NCBI RefSeq assembly: GCF_002752675.1
Contig: NZ_CP024608.1
Coordinates: 992,001 to 1,056,000 of the forward strand
DNA: 64,000 nt
DNA from: Massilia violaceinigra
Lineage (GTDB): Bacteria; Pseudomonadota; Gammaproteobacteria; Burkholderiales; Burkholderiaceae_D
Direction of reading: 5' to 3'
The notes below the pieces were generated by a model. It saw nothing but the letters and a program-made list of their open reading frames with translations, had not been told where the DNA came from and did not search any database. The stretch's first letter is position 1, and the number at the start of each line of letters is the position of its first letter. Position numbers and translations under genes: made by a program. Of the stretch, positions 55,676-64,000 are shown piece by piece.

Positions 55676-55802
55676 CCGTCGTTCCCGCGCCAAGGCGGCA
55701 CTCGGCGGGAACCCAAGTACGCGGATCAGAGTAGACGTAACGCGGAGCTGCGGAACTTGGATTCCCGCCTGCGCGGGAACGACGGTAGCCTGCGCGGGAA
55801 CC
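55676..55802. repeat. Intergenic inverted-repeat (REP-like) element
   Basis: The left arm begins CCGTCGTTCCCGCGC (55676-55690) and ends near CGGGAACCCAAGT. The right arm, inverted, is 55755-55785 (ACTTGGATTCCCGCC then TGCGCGGGAACGACGG), and a third half-copy CCTGCGCGGGAACC follows at about 55789-55802. It fills the gap between two convergent genes. Palindromes built on this G/C-rich core are scattered in many Betaproteobacterial genomes; here it may also stop transcription from both sides. Confidence 0.7.
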
Positions 55803-55814
55803 ACATGCTAACGG

Positions 55815-57800
55815 CTAATGCAGCAAGCGCTCCTCCGCCCGATTCACAGCATCGGCCGACCCCCGCAGCACCACCACATCACCGACTTCCAGCTGCGTCA
55901 GCGGCGTCACATCGAGCCGCTCTTTCCCGCGCCGCACCGTGGTCACGTCGGCTCCCAGTTCGGCCAGCTCCAGCTGGTCGATGCGCTTGCCGACCGAGGC
56001 GGCATCCTCGCGCAGGGTCACCGAGTGCAGCCGCACGAATAAATGCTCCGGATCGTCGCTGACGTCGCCGCTGCCATGAAAATAGCCGCGCAGCGAGGCG
56101 TAACGCTCGTCGCGCGCGCTCTGCACCCGGTGTACCACGCGCCGCAGCGGCACGCCCATCATCACCAGCGCGTGCGAGGCGAGCATCAGGCTGCCCTCCA
56201 GCGCTTCCGGCACCACTTCCGCCGCGCCGGCTTTTTTCAGCACATCGAGATCGGTATCGTCATAGCTGCGCACGATCACCGGCAAGGTCGGCGCCAGCTC
56301 GTGCACCAGGTGCAGCACCTTGATCGCCGAGGGCGTGCTGGCATACGTGATCACCAGCGCGCTGGCGCGGTAAATACCGGCCGCCACCAGGCTTTCACGG
56401 CGCGCCGCGTCGCCGTACGACACATGCGCACCCGCCGCCTGCGCTTCCGCCACTCGTTCCGGGTCCAGGTCGAGCGCCTGGTAGGCCACTTTTTCTTCGG
56501 TCAGCAGGGTCGCCAGGGTCTGGCCGCTGCGCCCGAAGCCGGCGATGATGACGTGCTTCTGGGTCGACATGGTGCGGCTGGCGATTTGGGTGAGCTGGAG
56601 CGACTGCATCATCCACTCGTTGGACGAGACCTTCATCACGATCTGATCCGACTTGGCGATGATGAAGGGCGCCACCAGCATCGACAGCACCATCGAGGCG
56701 AGCACCAGCTGGATGATGAAGTCATCGATCAGGCGCGCGCCGGAGGTCAGGTTGAGCAGAACGAAGCCGAATTCGCCCGCCTGCGCCAGCGCCAGGCCGG
56801 TGCGTATCGACACGCCGTCGGATGCGCCGAACAGCTTGGCCAGCACCGCGATCAGCGCGAACTTGAGCGCCACCGGCAGCACCAGCAGCAACACTACCAG
56901 CCACCAGTTTTCCAGCACCAGGCCGACATTGAGCAGCATGCCGACGGTGATGAAGAACAGCCCAAGCAGCACATCGCGAAACGGCTTGATGTCTTCTTCC
57001 ACCTGATGCTTGTACTGGGTCTCTGAGATCAGCATGCCGGCCACGAACGCGCCCAGGGCCAGCGACAGGCCGGCGTGCTCGGTGATCCAGGCCGCGCCCA
57101 GGGTGATGAGCAGCAGGTTGAGCATGAACAGCTCCTGCGAGCGGCGCTTGACGACGATGGCAAACCACTTGCGCATGATCTTCTGGCCGATGAACAGCAG
57201 CAGCACCAGCACGATCACCGCTTTCAGGCCGGCCCAGGCCAGCGTTTCGGCCAGTTCCTCGGGCGGCTTGCCGAGCGAGGGGATGAGAATGAGCAGCGGC
57301 ACCACGGCCAGATCCTGGAACAGCAGGATGCCGATGATCTTGCGGCCATGCTGGCTTTCGAGTTCGAGCCGCTCGGTCAGCATCTTGACCACGATGGCGG
57401 TCGACGACATGGCCAGCGCGCCGCCCAGCGCAAACGCGGCCTGCCAGGTGATTTTCAGCGACGCCGGCAACTGGGTCGAAAGCAGCCACCCGAACAGCAT
57501 GGTGGCGACAATCGTCAGCACCACCTGGGCCATTCCAAGGCCGAACACGATGCGCCGCATCGCCATCAGCTGCGACAGGGAGAATTCCAGACCGATCGAA
57601 AACATCAGGAACACCACCCCGAATTCGGCCAGTGTTTCGGTGGTTTTGCTGTTTTCGGCCAGGCCCAGCGCGTGCGGGCCGATCAGGATGCCGACAGCCA
57701 GGTAGCCAAGCATCGGCGGCAGGTGCATCATGCGGAACGCGACTACGCCCAGGACGGCGCTGCCTAACAGAAGGAGGGTAAGTTCTAGTCCTGAAAACAT
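55815..57800 (-). CDS. CPA2-family cation:proton antiporter with TrkA domains (KefB-like)
   Basis: 661 aa. N-terminal Na+/H+ exchanger domain of about 12 hydrophobic segments (PPMLGYLAVGILIGPHALGL, ALAMSSTAIVVKML), an RCK/TrkA-N domain (HVIIAGFGRSGQTLATLL, Rossmann GxGxxG), and a C-terminal TrkA-C domain (about 570-655). The start at 57800 is preferred over an upstream GTG at 57842. Likely potassium or sodium efflux regulated by nucleotide. Divergent from kdsD by 106 bases. Confidence 0.9.
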   Translation of the reverse strand: MFSGLELTLLLLGSAVLGVVAFRMMHLPPMLGYLAVGILIGPHALGLAENSKTTETLAEFGVVFLMFSIGLEFSLSQLMAMRRIVFGLGMAQVVLTIVATMLFGWLLSTQLPASLKITWQAAFALGGALAMSSTAIVVKMLTERLELESQHGRKIIGILLFQDLAVVPLLILIPSLGKPPEELAETLAWAGLKAVIVLVLLLFIGQKIMRKWFAIVVKRRSQELFMLNLLLITLGAAWITEHAGLSLALGAFVAGMLISETQYKHQVEEDIKPFRDVLLGLFFITVGMLLNVGLVLENWWLVVLLLVLPVALKFALIAVLAKLFGASDGVSIRTGLALAQAGEFGFVLLNLTSGARLIDDFIIQLVLASMVLSMLVAPFIIAKSDQIVMKVSSNEWMMQSLQLTQIASRTMSTQKHVIIAGFGRSGQTLATLLTEEKVAYQALDLDPERVAEAQAAGAHVSYGDAARRESLVAAGIYRASALVITYASTPSAIKVLHLVHELAPTLPVIVRSYDDTDLDVLKKAGAAEVVPEALEGSLMLASHALVMMGVPLRRVVHRVQSARDERYASLRGYFHGSGDVSDDPEHLFVRLHSVTLREDAASVGKRIDQLELAELGADVTTVRRGKERLDVTPLTQLEVGDVVVLRGSADAVNRAEERLLH

Positions 57801-57906
57801 GCGGTGCCGTGTAAAGGAATGGTAAAGGCCGGGCGAAAACACGGGGTGAAGACGATTTCTGCGTCTGGCAAGTTTTTTGCTTTCGCAATTCGTTTATACT
57901 TCTGCC

Positions 57907-58929
57907 ATGAGTGTAACCCATGAAAAAACAATGCTGAAAGCTTTTGACAAAAACCTCACGCAACGCGCCATGCAACTGGCCCGCGAGACGCTCGAAATCG
58001 AAGCGGACGCCATCCGCGCCCTGCACGCGCGCCTGGAAACCGACGACAGCGTCGGCCAGGCCGTCGGCCTGCTGATGGAATGCGGCGGGCGGGTGGTTGT
58101 CTCCGGCATGGGCAAGTCGGGCCATATCGCGCGCAAGATCGCCGCCACGCTGGCGTCGACCGGCACCCCGGCCATGTTCGTCCACCCGGGCGAAGCGGCC
58201 CACGGCGACCTTGGCATGGTCACCGCGCAGGATGCCTTCATCGCCATTTCGAACTCCGGCGAGACGGCCGAACTGATGTCGATCCTGCCGATCATCAAGC
58301 GCATGGGCGCGCCGCTGATCGCCATGACCGGCAATCCGCAATCGAGCCTGGCGCTGCTGGCAGATGTGCACCTGGACGTCTCGGTGGCCAAGGAAGCCTG
58401 TCCGCTCAACCTGGCGCCGACCGCCAGCACCACCGTCACGCTGGCGCTGGGCGACGCGCTGGCCGTGGCCCTGCTCGACGCGCACGGCTTCAAGGAAGAA
58501 GACTTCGCCCGCTCGCACCCGGGCGGCGCCCTGGGCCGGCGCCTGCTGACCCACGTGCGCGACGTCATGCGCAGCGGCGACGCGGTGCCGAAGGTGAGCG
58601 CCGATGTGTCGCTGTCGGTGGCCCTGCTCGAAATCACCCAGAAGGGCATGGGCATGACCGCCATCGTCGACGAGGCCCAGCGCCCGATCGGCGTATTTAC
58701 CGACGGCGACCTGCGCCGGCTCATCGAGCGCGTGCAGGACTTCACCAGGATCACGATCCGCGACGTGATGCACGCCGATCCGCGCTGCGTCGGTCCCGAC
58801 CAGCTGGCGGTGGATGCCGTCGCCATCATGGAAGAATTCCGCATCAACCAGATGCTGGTGGTCGACACCGACGGCAAGCTGGTGGGCGCCCTGCATATCC
58901 ACGACCTGACCCGCGCGAAGGTGATCTGA
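57907..58929 (+). CDS. kdsD: D-arabinose 5-phosphate isomerase
   Basis: Converts ribulose 5-phosphate to arabinose 5-phosphate, the first step to Kdo for lipopolysaccharide. SIS domain (VVVSGMGKSGHIARKIAAT, SNSGETAEL), then two CBS domains. 340 aa from ATG at 57907; ATG at 57931 is also possible. Its stop overlaps the kdsC start by one base. Confidence 0.95.
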   Translation: MSVTHEKTMLKAFDKNLTQRAMQLARETLEIEADAIRALHARLETDDSVGQAVGLLMECGGRVVVSGMGKSGHIARKIAATLASTGTPAMFVHPGEAAHGDLGMVTAQDAFIAISNSGETAELMSILPIIKRMGAPLIAMTGNPQSSLALLADVHLDVSVAKEACPLNLAPTASTTVTLALGDALAVALLDAHGFKEEDFARSHPGGALGRRLLTHVRDVMRSGDAVPKVSADVSLSVALLEITQKGMGMTAIVDEAQRPIGVFTDGDLRRLIERVQDFTRITIRDVMHADPRCVGPDQLAVDAVAIMEEFRINQMLVVDTDGKLVGALHIHDLTRAKVI

Positions 58930-59483
58930 TGATCCAACCAGAAGTCAACTTTACCTACCAGCTCGACCACCTGCGCCGCGCCGCCGCCGTCAAGGTCATG
59001 ATTTTCGACGTCGACGGCGTGCTGACCGACGGCAGCCTGACCTACGGCCCCGATGGCGAAGCGACCAAGACCTTCAATGTGCTCGACGGCCTGGGCATCC
59101 AGCTGCTGCAAAAGAGCGGCGTGGCCACCGCCATCATCAGCGCGCGCCAGTCGCCGATCGTGGTGCGGCGCGCGGCCGACCTGGGCATCATGCACGTCCA
59201 CCAGGGCATCCACGACAAGCGCATCGCCTTTGCCAAACTGCTGGAAGCGACCGGCGTGACGGCCGCGCAGTGCGGCTACATCGGCGACGACGTGATCGAC
59301 CTGCCGCTGCTGCTGCAGGTCGGCTTTGCCGTCACCGTGCCGACCGGGCACCCGGAAGTGCAGTACCGCGCCCATTACGTCACCAAGGCCGGCGGCGGGC
59401 GCGGCGCCGTGCGCGAAGTGTGCGACATGGTCATGCGCGCGCAGGGCACCTACGAGACGGCCCTGGCGCCGTACTTCGCCTGA
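58929..59483 (+). CDS. kdsC: 3-deoxy-D-manno-octulosonate 8-phosphate phosphatase
   Basis: HAD-family phosphatase that yields free Kdo. Motif I FDVDGVLTDG, motif II IISAR, Lys in DKRIAF and motif IV IGDDVIDLPLL are present; no cap domain, so it should act as a tetramer. 184 aa. Start ATG at 58929, overlapping kdsD. Confidence 0.96.
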   Translation: MIQPEVNFTYQLDHLRRAAAVKVMIFDVDGVLTDGSLTYGPDGEATKTFNVLDGLGIQLLQKSGVATAIISARQSPIVVRRAADLGIMHVHQGIHDKRIAFAKLLEATGVTAAQCGYIGDDVIDLPLLLQVGFAVTVPTGHPEVQYRAHYVTKAGGGRGAVREVCDMVMRAQGTYETALAPYFA

Positions 59484-59504
59484 TGCAAACGACAAGGAAC
59501 GACC

Positions 59505-60128
59505 ATGCATAAGCGCACCGCACACCGCTGGCGCCTGACCGCGACCATGGTGGTCGGGACCTTCTTCGCCTTCGGCACCTTCTGGCTGGTCCAGCTGGCG
59601 CAAAACAGCGACACGTCGGTCGATCCGAACAGTTTCAAGAATGAACCCGACTACATCGTCGAACAATTCAGCTTCGTGCGCATGACGCCCGAGGGCAAGC
59701 CGCGCTACCTGGTTTCCGGCGCCAAGCTCACGCACCGCCCGATCGACGATTCCTCGGATGTCGACCTGCCGGTGCTGCAGGGCGTCGCGCCCGGCCAGCC
59801 GGTTACCACCATCACCTCGCAGCGTGCGCGCATCCGCCACGCCCAGAACCAGGCGGACCTGATCGGCAATGTCAACGTGGTGCGGCCCGAGTCGCCCACC
59901 AACCGCGGCATGCAGCTTAAAACCGAAGCGCTGACCGTATTTACCGACGAAGACCGCATGACGGCGGACCAGCCGGTCCAGGTCACGCTGGGCACCGCCA
60001 CCATCACCGGGACCGGCATGGAGGCAAACAACGCGACGCGCGAGCTCAAATTCGCCAGCCGCGGGCAGATCATCTATCCACCGAAAGCGGCGCGCGCAGC
60101 GCCACCCATCACAGGTAAACCACAATGA
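59505..60128 (+). CDS. lptC: LPS export protein LptC
   Basis: 207 aa bitopic inner membrane protein with one helix (about 14-31) and a beta-jellyroll periplasmic domain (FVRMTPEGKPRYLVSGAKLT, then repeating strands). Passes LPS from LptBFG to LptA. Overlaps lptA by 4 bases. Confidence 0.93.
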   Translation: MHKRTAHRWRLTATMVVGTFFAFGTFWLVQLAQNSDTSVDPNSFKNEPDYIVEQFSFVRMTPEGKPRYLVSGAKLTHRPIDDSSDVDLPVLQGVAPGQPVTTITSQRARIRHAQNQADLIGNVNVVRPESPTNRGMQLKTEALTVFTDEDRMTADQPVQVTLGTATITGTGMEANNATRELKFASRGQIIYPPKAARAAPPITGKPQ

Positions 60129-60721
60129 AAAAATTTCTAGCCTTCGCCCTGCTCGGCCTGGCCGCGGTCACCGCGTCCGCCGAAAAGGCCGATGCCGCCA
60201 AACAGGCGGTGATCACTTACGACACGCTCGAAACGAATGAAGTGACCCAGGTGACGATCCTGACCGGTAACGTGGTCGTCACCAAGGGCACCCTGATCCT
60301 CAAGTCCGACCGCGCCACAATCAAGGAAACGCCGGAAGGCGATATGTTCGTGACCCTGACCGCCAACGGCGGCAAGGTCGCCACGTTCCGCCAGAAACGC
60401 GACGGTGGTCCCGACTTGTGGGTCGAAGGCCAGGCCCAGCGCATCGAATACGATGAACGCAACGACATGATGAAGCTCTTCTCGCACGCCAAGATCCGCC
60501 AGCTGGAAGGCCAGAAGCCAACCAACGAAATCGAGAGCGAATTCATTTCCTACGACAGCCGCAAGGAAGTTTTCCTGGCGCGCAATGACGCCAGCGGCAC
60601 CAACAAGCCGGGCCAGGGCCAGGGCACGATGGTCATCGCACCGCGCAAGCCGCGCGCGGCACCGGCCACGCCGGCACCGGCGCCAGCGCCGGCCACCACG
60701 CCACCGGCGGGAACCCAATGA
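60125..60721 (+). CDS. lptA: LPS transport periplasmic protein LptA
   Basis: 198 aa. Signal peptide to about residue 18, then an OstA-type jellyroll ([42 protein letters not shown]) that forms the periplasmic bridge. The last 30 residues are Ala/Pro-rich and probably disordered. Overlaps lptB by 4 bases. Confidence 0.94.
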   Translation: MKKFLAFALLGLAAVTASAEKADAAKQAVITYDTLETNEVTQVTILTGNVVVTKGTLILKSDRATIKETPEGDMFVTLTANGGKVATFRQKRDGGPDLWVEGQAQRIEYDERNDMMKLFSHAKIRQLEGQKPTNEIESEFISYDSRKEVFLARNDASGTNKPGQGQGTMVIAPRKPRAAPATPAPAPAPATTPPAGTQ

Positions 60722-61476
60722 TGGAACCGAAGAATTGCGGCAGCACGCTGATCGTGCGCGGGCTGCAGAAAAGCTATGGCAAGCGCCTGGTCGTGCGCGA
60801 CGTGTCGCTGCAGGTCGACTGCGGCGAAGTGGTCGGCCTGCTCGGCCCCAACGGCGCTGGCAAGACCACCTCGTTCTACATGATCGTCGGCCTGGTGCCG
60901 TCGGATGCGGGTACGATCGATATCAGCGGGGTCGATATTTCGAGCCTGCCGATCCACCGCCGCGCCGCGCTCGGCCTGTCGTACCTGCCGCAGGAAGCGT
61001 CGGTGTTCCGCAAGCTGACGGTGGAAGAAAACATCCGCGCCGTGCTGGAACTGCAAAAGGTCGATGGCAAGTCGCTGACCAAGGCCCAGATCAACGAACG
61101 CCTGGACACGCTGCTGGCCGACCTGCAGATTGAAAAACTGCGCGAGAACCAGGCCATGTCGCTGTCGGGCGGCGAGCGGCGCCGGGTCGAGATCGCGCGC
61201 GCGCTGGCGACCAACCCGCGCTTCGTGCTGCTCGACGAACCGTTCGCCGGGGTCGATCCGATTGCCGTCATCGAGATCCAGCGCATCGTGCGCTTCCTCA
61301 AGCAGCGCGGCATCGGGGTTTTGATCACCGACCATAACGTGCGCGAAACGCTTGGTATTTGCGACCGCGCCTACATCATCAACCAGGGTGCGGTGCTCGC
61401 CTCCGGTCGACCCGACGACATCATCGCCGATGAATCCGTGCGCCGGGTCTACCTGGGCGAACACTTCCGGATGTAG
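60718..61476 (+). CDS. lptB: LPS export ABC transporter ATPase LptB
   Basis: 252 aa ATPase for LPS extraction. Walker [11 protein letters not shown]-loop [16 protein letters not shown], signature [15 protein letters not shown], Walker [14 protein letters not shown], switch His in [10 protein letters not shown]. Two adjacent ATG codons (60718, 60721); the first overlaps the lptA stop. Two bases separate it from rpoN. Confidence 0.97.
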   Translation: MMEPKNCGSTLIVRGLQKSYGKRLVVRDVSLQVDCGEVVGLLGPNGAGKTTSFYMIVGLVPSDAGTIDISGVDISSLPIHRRAALGLSYLPQEASVFRKLTVEENIRAVLELQKVDGKSLTKAQINERLDTLLADLQIEKLRENQAMSLSGGERRRVEIARALATNPRFVLLDEPFAGVDPIAVIEIQRIVRFLKQRGIGVLITDHNVRETLGICDRAYIINQGAVLASGRPDDIIADESVRRVYLGEHFRM

Positions 61477-61478
61477 GC

Positions 61479-62954
61479 ATGAAACAGTCCCTTCAACTAC
61501 GCACCTCCCAGCACCTCGCCCTCACGCCCCAGCTGCAGCAGTCGATCCGGCTGCTGCAGTTGTCGACCCTGGAACTGCATCAGGAACTGGAGCAGCTGTT
61601 AAGCGACAACCCGCTGCTCGAACGGCTCGACGACCCGCTCGATCATTCGGTGCGCCTGCTGGGCGATGGCGCCATCAGCAGCACCTCGACACCGACCGAA
61701 GCGGCGCCCGAGCCGGGAGCGCAGGATGCGCCGGCGCCGGCCGAAGGGGAAGGCTTCGAAGGCGGCGACGCGGACAGCCCGGCCAGTAGCAGCGACAACG
61801 ATGGCGAATGGGGCGACCTCGGTCGCGCCAAGACATCCGACGACGAGGATTCGCGCCCGCAGCTCGAAGCCTCGGCCACCACCTTGCGCGAGCACCTGAT
61901 GGAGCAGATGCGCGTGACCGTGCTGGAGGCGCGCGACCGCGCGCTGGTCGAACTGATCGTCGACGCCATCGACGACAACGGCTACCTGACCGAATCGCTG
62001 GAAGAAATCCAAGAGCGCATGCCGCCCGAGCTGGAGATCGAAATTGAAGAATTGCGCACCGCGCTGGCGCTGCTGCAAAGTTTCGATCCGATTGGCGTGG
62101 GCGCGCGCAATGCGTCCGAATGCCTGGCGCTGCAGATCCGGCGTATGCCGGGCGTGGCGCTGGTGACGCGCCGCATGGCGCTGACGATTGTCGAAAACCA
62201 CCTGACCTGGTTCGCGCAGCGTGAATTCAACAAGCTGAAAAAGGCGCTCGACTGCGACGATGAAGACTTGCGCGAGGCGCAGACCGTGATCCGCCAGTGC
62301 AATCCGCACCCGGGCGCGGAGTTCGCGTCGGACGTGTCGGACTACGTGGTGCCGGACGTGATCGTGCGCAAGGCGAAAAACGGCTGGTCGGTGATGCTCA
62401 ATAACGATGTCATGCCGCGCCTGCGCGTGAACAGCATGTACGCCGCGCTGCTCAAGCAGGGCAAGGGCGAAGGGCAGATGGGCGCGCAGCTGCAGGAAGC
62501 GAAGTGGCTGATCAAGAACATGCGCCAGCGCTTCGATACCATCTTGCGGGTGGCCGAAGCCATCGTCGAACGCCAGCGCAATTTCTTCTCGCACGGCGCG
62601 GTGGCGATGCGCCCGCTGGTGCTGCGTGAAATCGCCGACACGCTCGGCCTGCACGAGAGTACGATTTCGCGCGTGACCACGCAAAAGTACATGATGACGC
62701 CGCACGGCATGTTCGAGCTCAAATATTTTTTCGGCAGCCACGTGGCTACCGAAGCGGGCGGCGAAGCGTCATCGACGGCGATCCGCGCGCTGATCGTGCA
62801 GCTGACCAGCGCCGAAGATCCCAAGAGTCCTCTGTCGGACAGCAAGATCGCCGACATGCTGGGCGAGCAGGGCATGGTGATCGCGCGCCGCACGGTCGCC
62901 AAGTACCGCGAAGCGCTCAAGATTCCGCCGGTCGCCCTGCGCAAGTGTCTCTAG
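61479..62954 (+). CDS. rpoN: RNA polymerase sigma-54 factor RpoN
   Basis: 491 aa. Region I is Gln/Leu-rich ([20 protein letters not shown]), region II is acidic (about 55-130), then the core-binding domain and a C-terminal DNA-binding domain. A helix-turn-helix contains [17 protein letters not shown], and the RpoN box is [10 protein letters not shown]. It follows lptB in the standard order. The hpf gene that often comes next is not present; a convergent gene lies 22 bases away. Confidence 0.97.
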   Translation: MKQSLQLRTSQHLALTPQLQQSIRLLQLSTLELHQELEQLLSDNPLLERLDDPLDHSVRLLGDGAISSTSTPTEAAPEPGAQDAPAPAEGEGFEGGDADSPASSSDNDGEWGDLGRAKTSDDEDSRPQLEASATTLREHLMEQMRVTVLEARDRALVELIVDAIDDNGYLTESLEEIQERMPPELEIEIEELRTALALLQSFDPIGVGARNASECLALQIRRMPGVALVTRRMALTIVENHLTWFAQREFNKLKKALDCDDEDLREAQTVIRQCNPHPGAEFASDVSDYVVPDVIVRKAKNGWSVMLNNDVMPRLRVNSMYAALLKQGKGEGQMGAQLQEAKWLIKNMRQRFDTILRVAEAIVERQRNFFSHGAVAMRPLVLREIADTLGLHESTISRVTTQKYMMTPHGMFELKYFFGSHVATEAGGEASSTAIRALIVQLTSAEDPKSPLSDSKIADMLGEQGMVIARRTVAKYREALKIPPVALRKCL

Positions 62955-62976
62955 CCTGCCCGGAACTGCGCGGCGC

Positions 62977-64000
62977 CTAGAAAAATTCCGGGTGCTCGCG
63001 CAGCAGCACCTGCTCGTACTGGTTCACCGCCTTGAACTGTTCCAGCCCCGGCGCCATGCGCCGGCCAGCGTCCCAGCTGCGCCAGGCGCGCGCCATGTCG
63101 TAGCTCAGGAACAGCGCATCACCCATATCCTTGTAGGCCCCGGCCAGCGCCGGATTGGCGCGCAACACGCTGGCGTACAGCGGTAGCGCGGCGCGTACGT
63201 CGCCCAGCTTGGCGCGCCAATTTGCTTCAAACAGCGCCAGCATGTGCTGCTTGTGTGTGGTGAGCTTGCGCAGTTCCTGCAGCTTGGCGAGCGCCGCCTC
63301 CATCTCCGCCTTCCCCTTGGGCCGTATCGCCGCCGCGAACGCGCGCACTTGCGGATCGGCGTTGAGCAGCACCTTCTGCTCCGAGGTCGGCATTTTCATC
63401 TGTTCGCCGCTGACAAACGCCAATTCGGACATGCCGAGCATGGCGTCGAAGGCACGCTTGTCGGCGAACGCTTGCGCGATCTCGGTCTCGAAGGCTTGCC
63501 TGGCTGCCGCCGTCGGCGGCGCCGCATTCGCCTGCGCCTTGTCGAGCAGCTGATCGAGTTCGTCAGCCGCTGCCGCGCGCGGCTTGTACGGCTTGAGGTC
63601 GTAGCTGGCGGGGGCGCTTTGCCTGAGCGCGCTGACCGTGTAAGTGCGCGTCTGGCTGTGGCCGACCTGCTTGTGGTGCATCACGAAGCCGGCCGGCACG
63701 CGCTTTTCGCTGGCCAGGCGCGCCAGCACCAGCGGATGGCCGCCGAAACGGTAGCGCATCATGCGCTCGAACTTGGCCGCGTCGCCGGCGCCGATGCTGG
63801 TGCCGCCGGCCGGAATGCGCGCCAGCGGATTGCCGTCGACCGCCAGCACGGTGGCGCCGGCCTCGGTCGATTCGGACAGCTTGCGCGCCGCTGACGCGAC
63901 CGACAGCTCATGTTCGTCGAAGACCGGGTCGAACGCCGGCACGTCGACCTTGGCTACGCTCAGCGCCCGGTTCAGCACCGACCGGTTCTTCAGTTCCTGG
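62977..64000 (-). CDS. Hypothetical protein, 5' end outside window
   Basis: The frame is open through the right edge, so the N-terminus is missing; a GTG at 63978 is probably internal. At least 341 codons are seen. The first part is mixed alpha/beta with a Gly-rich AGGTSIGAGDAA; the last 150 residues are helical, with a TPR-like pair ending LGDVRAALPLYASVLRANPA then GAYKDMGDALFLSYD. No family recognised with confidence. It converges with rpoN. Confidence 0.7.
   Translation of the reverse strand, partial: QELKNRSVLNRALSVAKVDVPAFDPVFDEHELSVASAARKLSESTEAGATVLAVDGNPLARIPAGGTSIGAGDAAKFERMMRYRFGGHPLVLARLASEKRVPAGFVMHHKQVGHSQTRTYTVSALRQSAPASYDLKPYKPRAAAADELDQLLDKAQANAAPPTAAARQAFETEIAQAFADKRAFDAMLGMSELAFVSGEQMKMPTSEQKVLLNADPQVRAFAAAIRPKGKAEMEAALAKLQELRKLTTHKQHMLALFEANWRAKLGDVRAALPLYASVLRANPALAGAYKDMGDALFLSYDMARAWRSWDAGRRMAPGLEQFKAVNQYEQVLLREHPEFF

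Overview
The window is a 64 kb, GC-rich piece of a Betaproteobacterial chromosome, most like Oxalobacteraceae (the Massilia/Duganella/Janthinobacterium group). That placement is inferred from gene order (pilMNOPQ-aroK/aroB-dgt, ispE-tRNA-Gln-prs-rplY-pth-ychF, kdsD-kdsC-lptCAB-rpoN), from strong G/C bias at third codon positions, and from a subclass B3 metallo-beta-lactamase of the kind known in that family. No phage, insertion sequence or CRISPR array was seen.

Layout. 0-11 kb: a truncated class A penicillin-binding protein gene diverges from the type IV pilus alignment operon pilMNOPQ. That operon runs into a large Ig-like lipoprotein gene, then a fused shikimate kinase/3-dehydroquinate synthase gene, then dgt. 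12-16 kb (minus strand): mutM, a dynamin-like GTPase and mutY, chained by 4-base overlaps. 16-22 kb: a TPR lipoprotein, lolB, ispE, tRNA-Gln, prs, rplY and pth. 22-27.6 kb: about 5 kb of accessory genes separates pth from ychF. It holds a transglutaminase-like protein, the wreck of an Xre/RES toxin-antitoxin pair, a patatin-like lipase and an apparently intact RelE-type toxin-antitoxin pair. 29-31.4 kb: a NarL-type two-component system that ends inside a Tad locus.

31.4-42 kb (minus strand): a complete Tad (Flp) pilus locus of 13 genes: cpaA, cpaB, cpaC, a small lipoprotein, two tandem flp pilins, tadG-like, two tadE-like, cpaE, cpaF, tadB and tadC. A strong terminator-like hairpin lies between the pilin genes and the downstream assembly genes. 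42-45 kb: a B3 metallo-beta-lactamase, a small membrane protein, and a protein built of exactly seven 52-residue repeats that looks like a seven-bladed lectin-type beta-propeller. 45-51.5 kb: LysR/GST/nitronate monooxygenase, then a TetR-controlled export operon (periplasmic adaptor, ABC ATPase, ABC-2 permease). 51.5-55.7 kb: a C-terminally anchored protein with a possible Cys/His hydrolase domain, a MOSC protein and a diguanylate cyclase. 55.8-64 kb: a CPA2 antiporter, the Kdo/lipopolysaccharide transport cluster kdsD-kdsC-lptC-lptA-lptB, rpoN, and a partial gene at the right edge.

How it fits together: much of the window serves the cell envelope, with two pilus systems, peptidoglycan synthesis, lipoprotein and LPS export, a secreted beta-lactamase and a drug-type exporter. 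The points most worth a second look are the seven-repeat propeller, the GTPase lodged between the two 8-oxoguanine repair genes, the decayed Xre/RES module in the pth-ychF gap, the terminator and pilin duplication in the Tad locus, and the Ig-like lipoprotein fused into the type IV pilus/aro operon.
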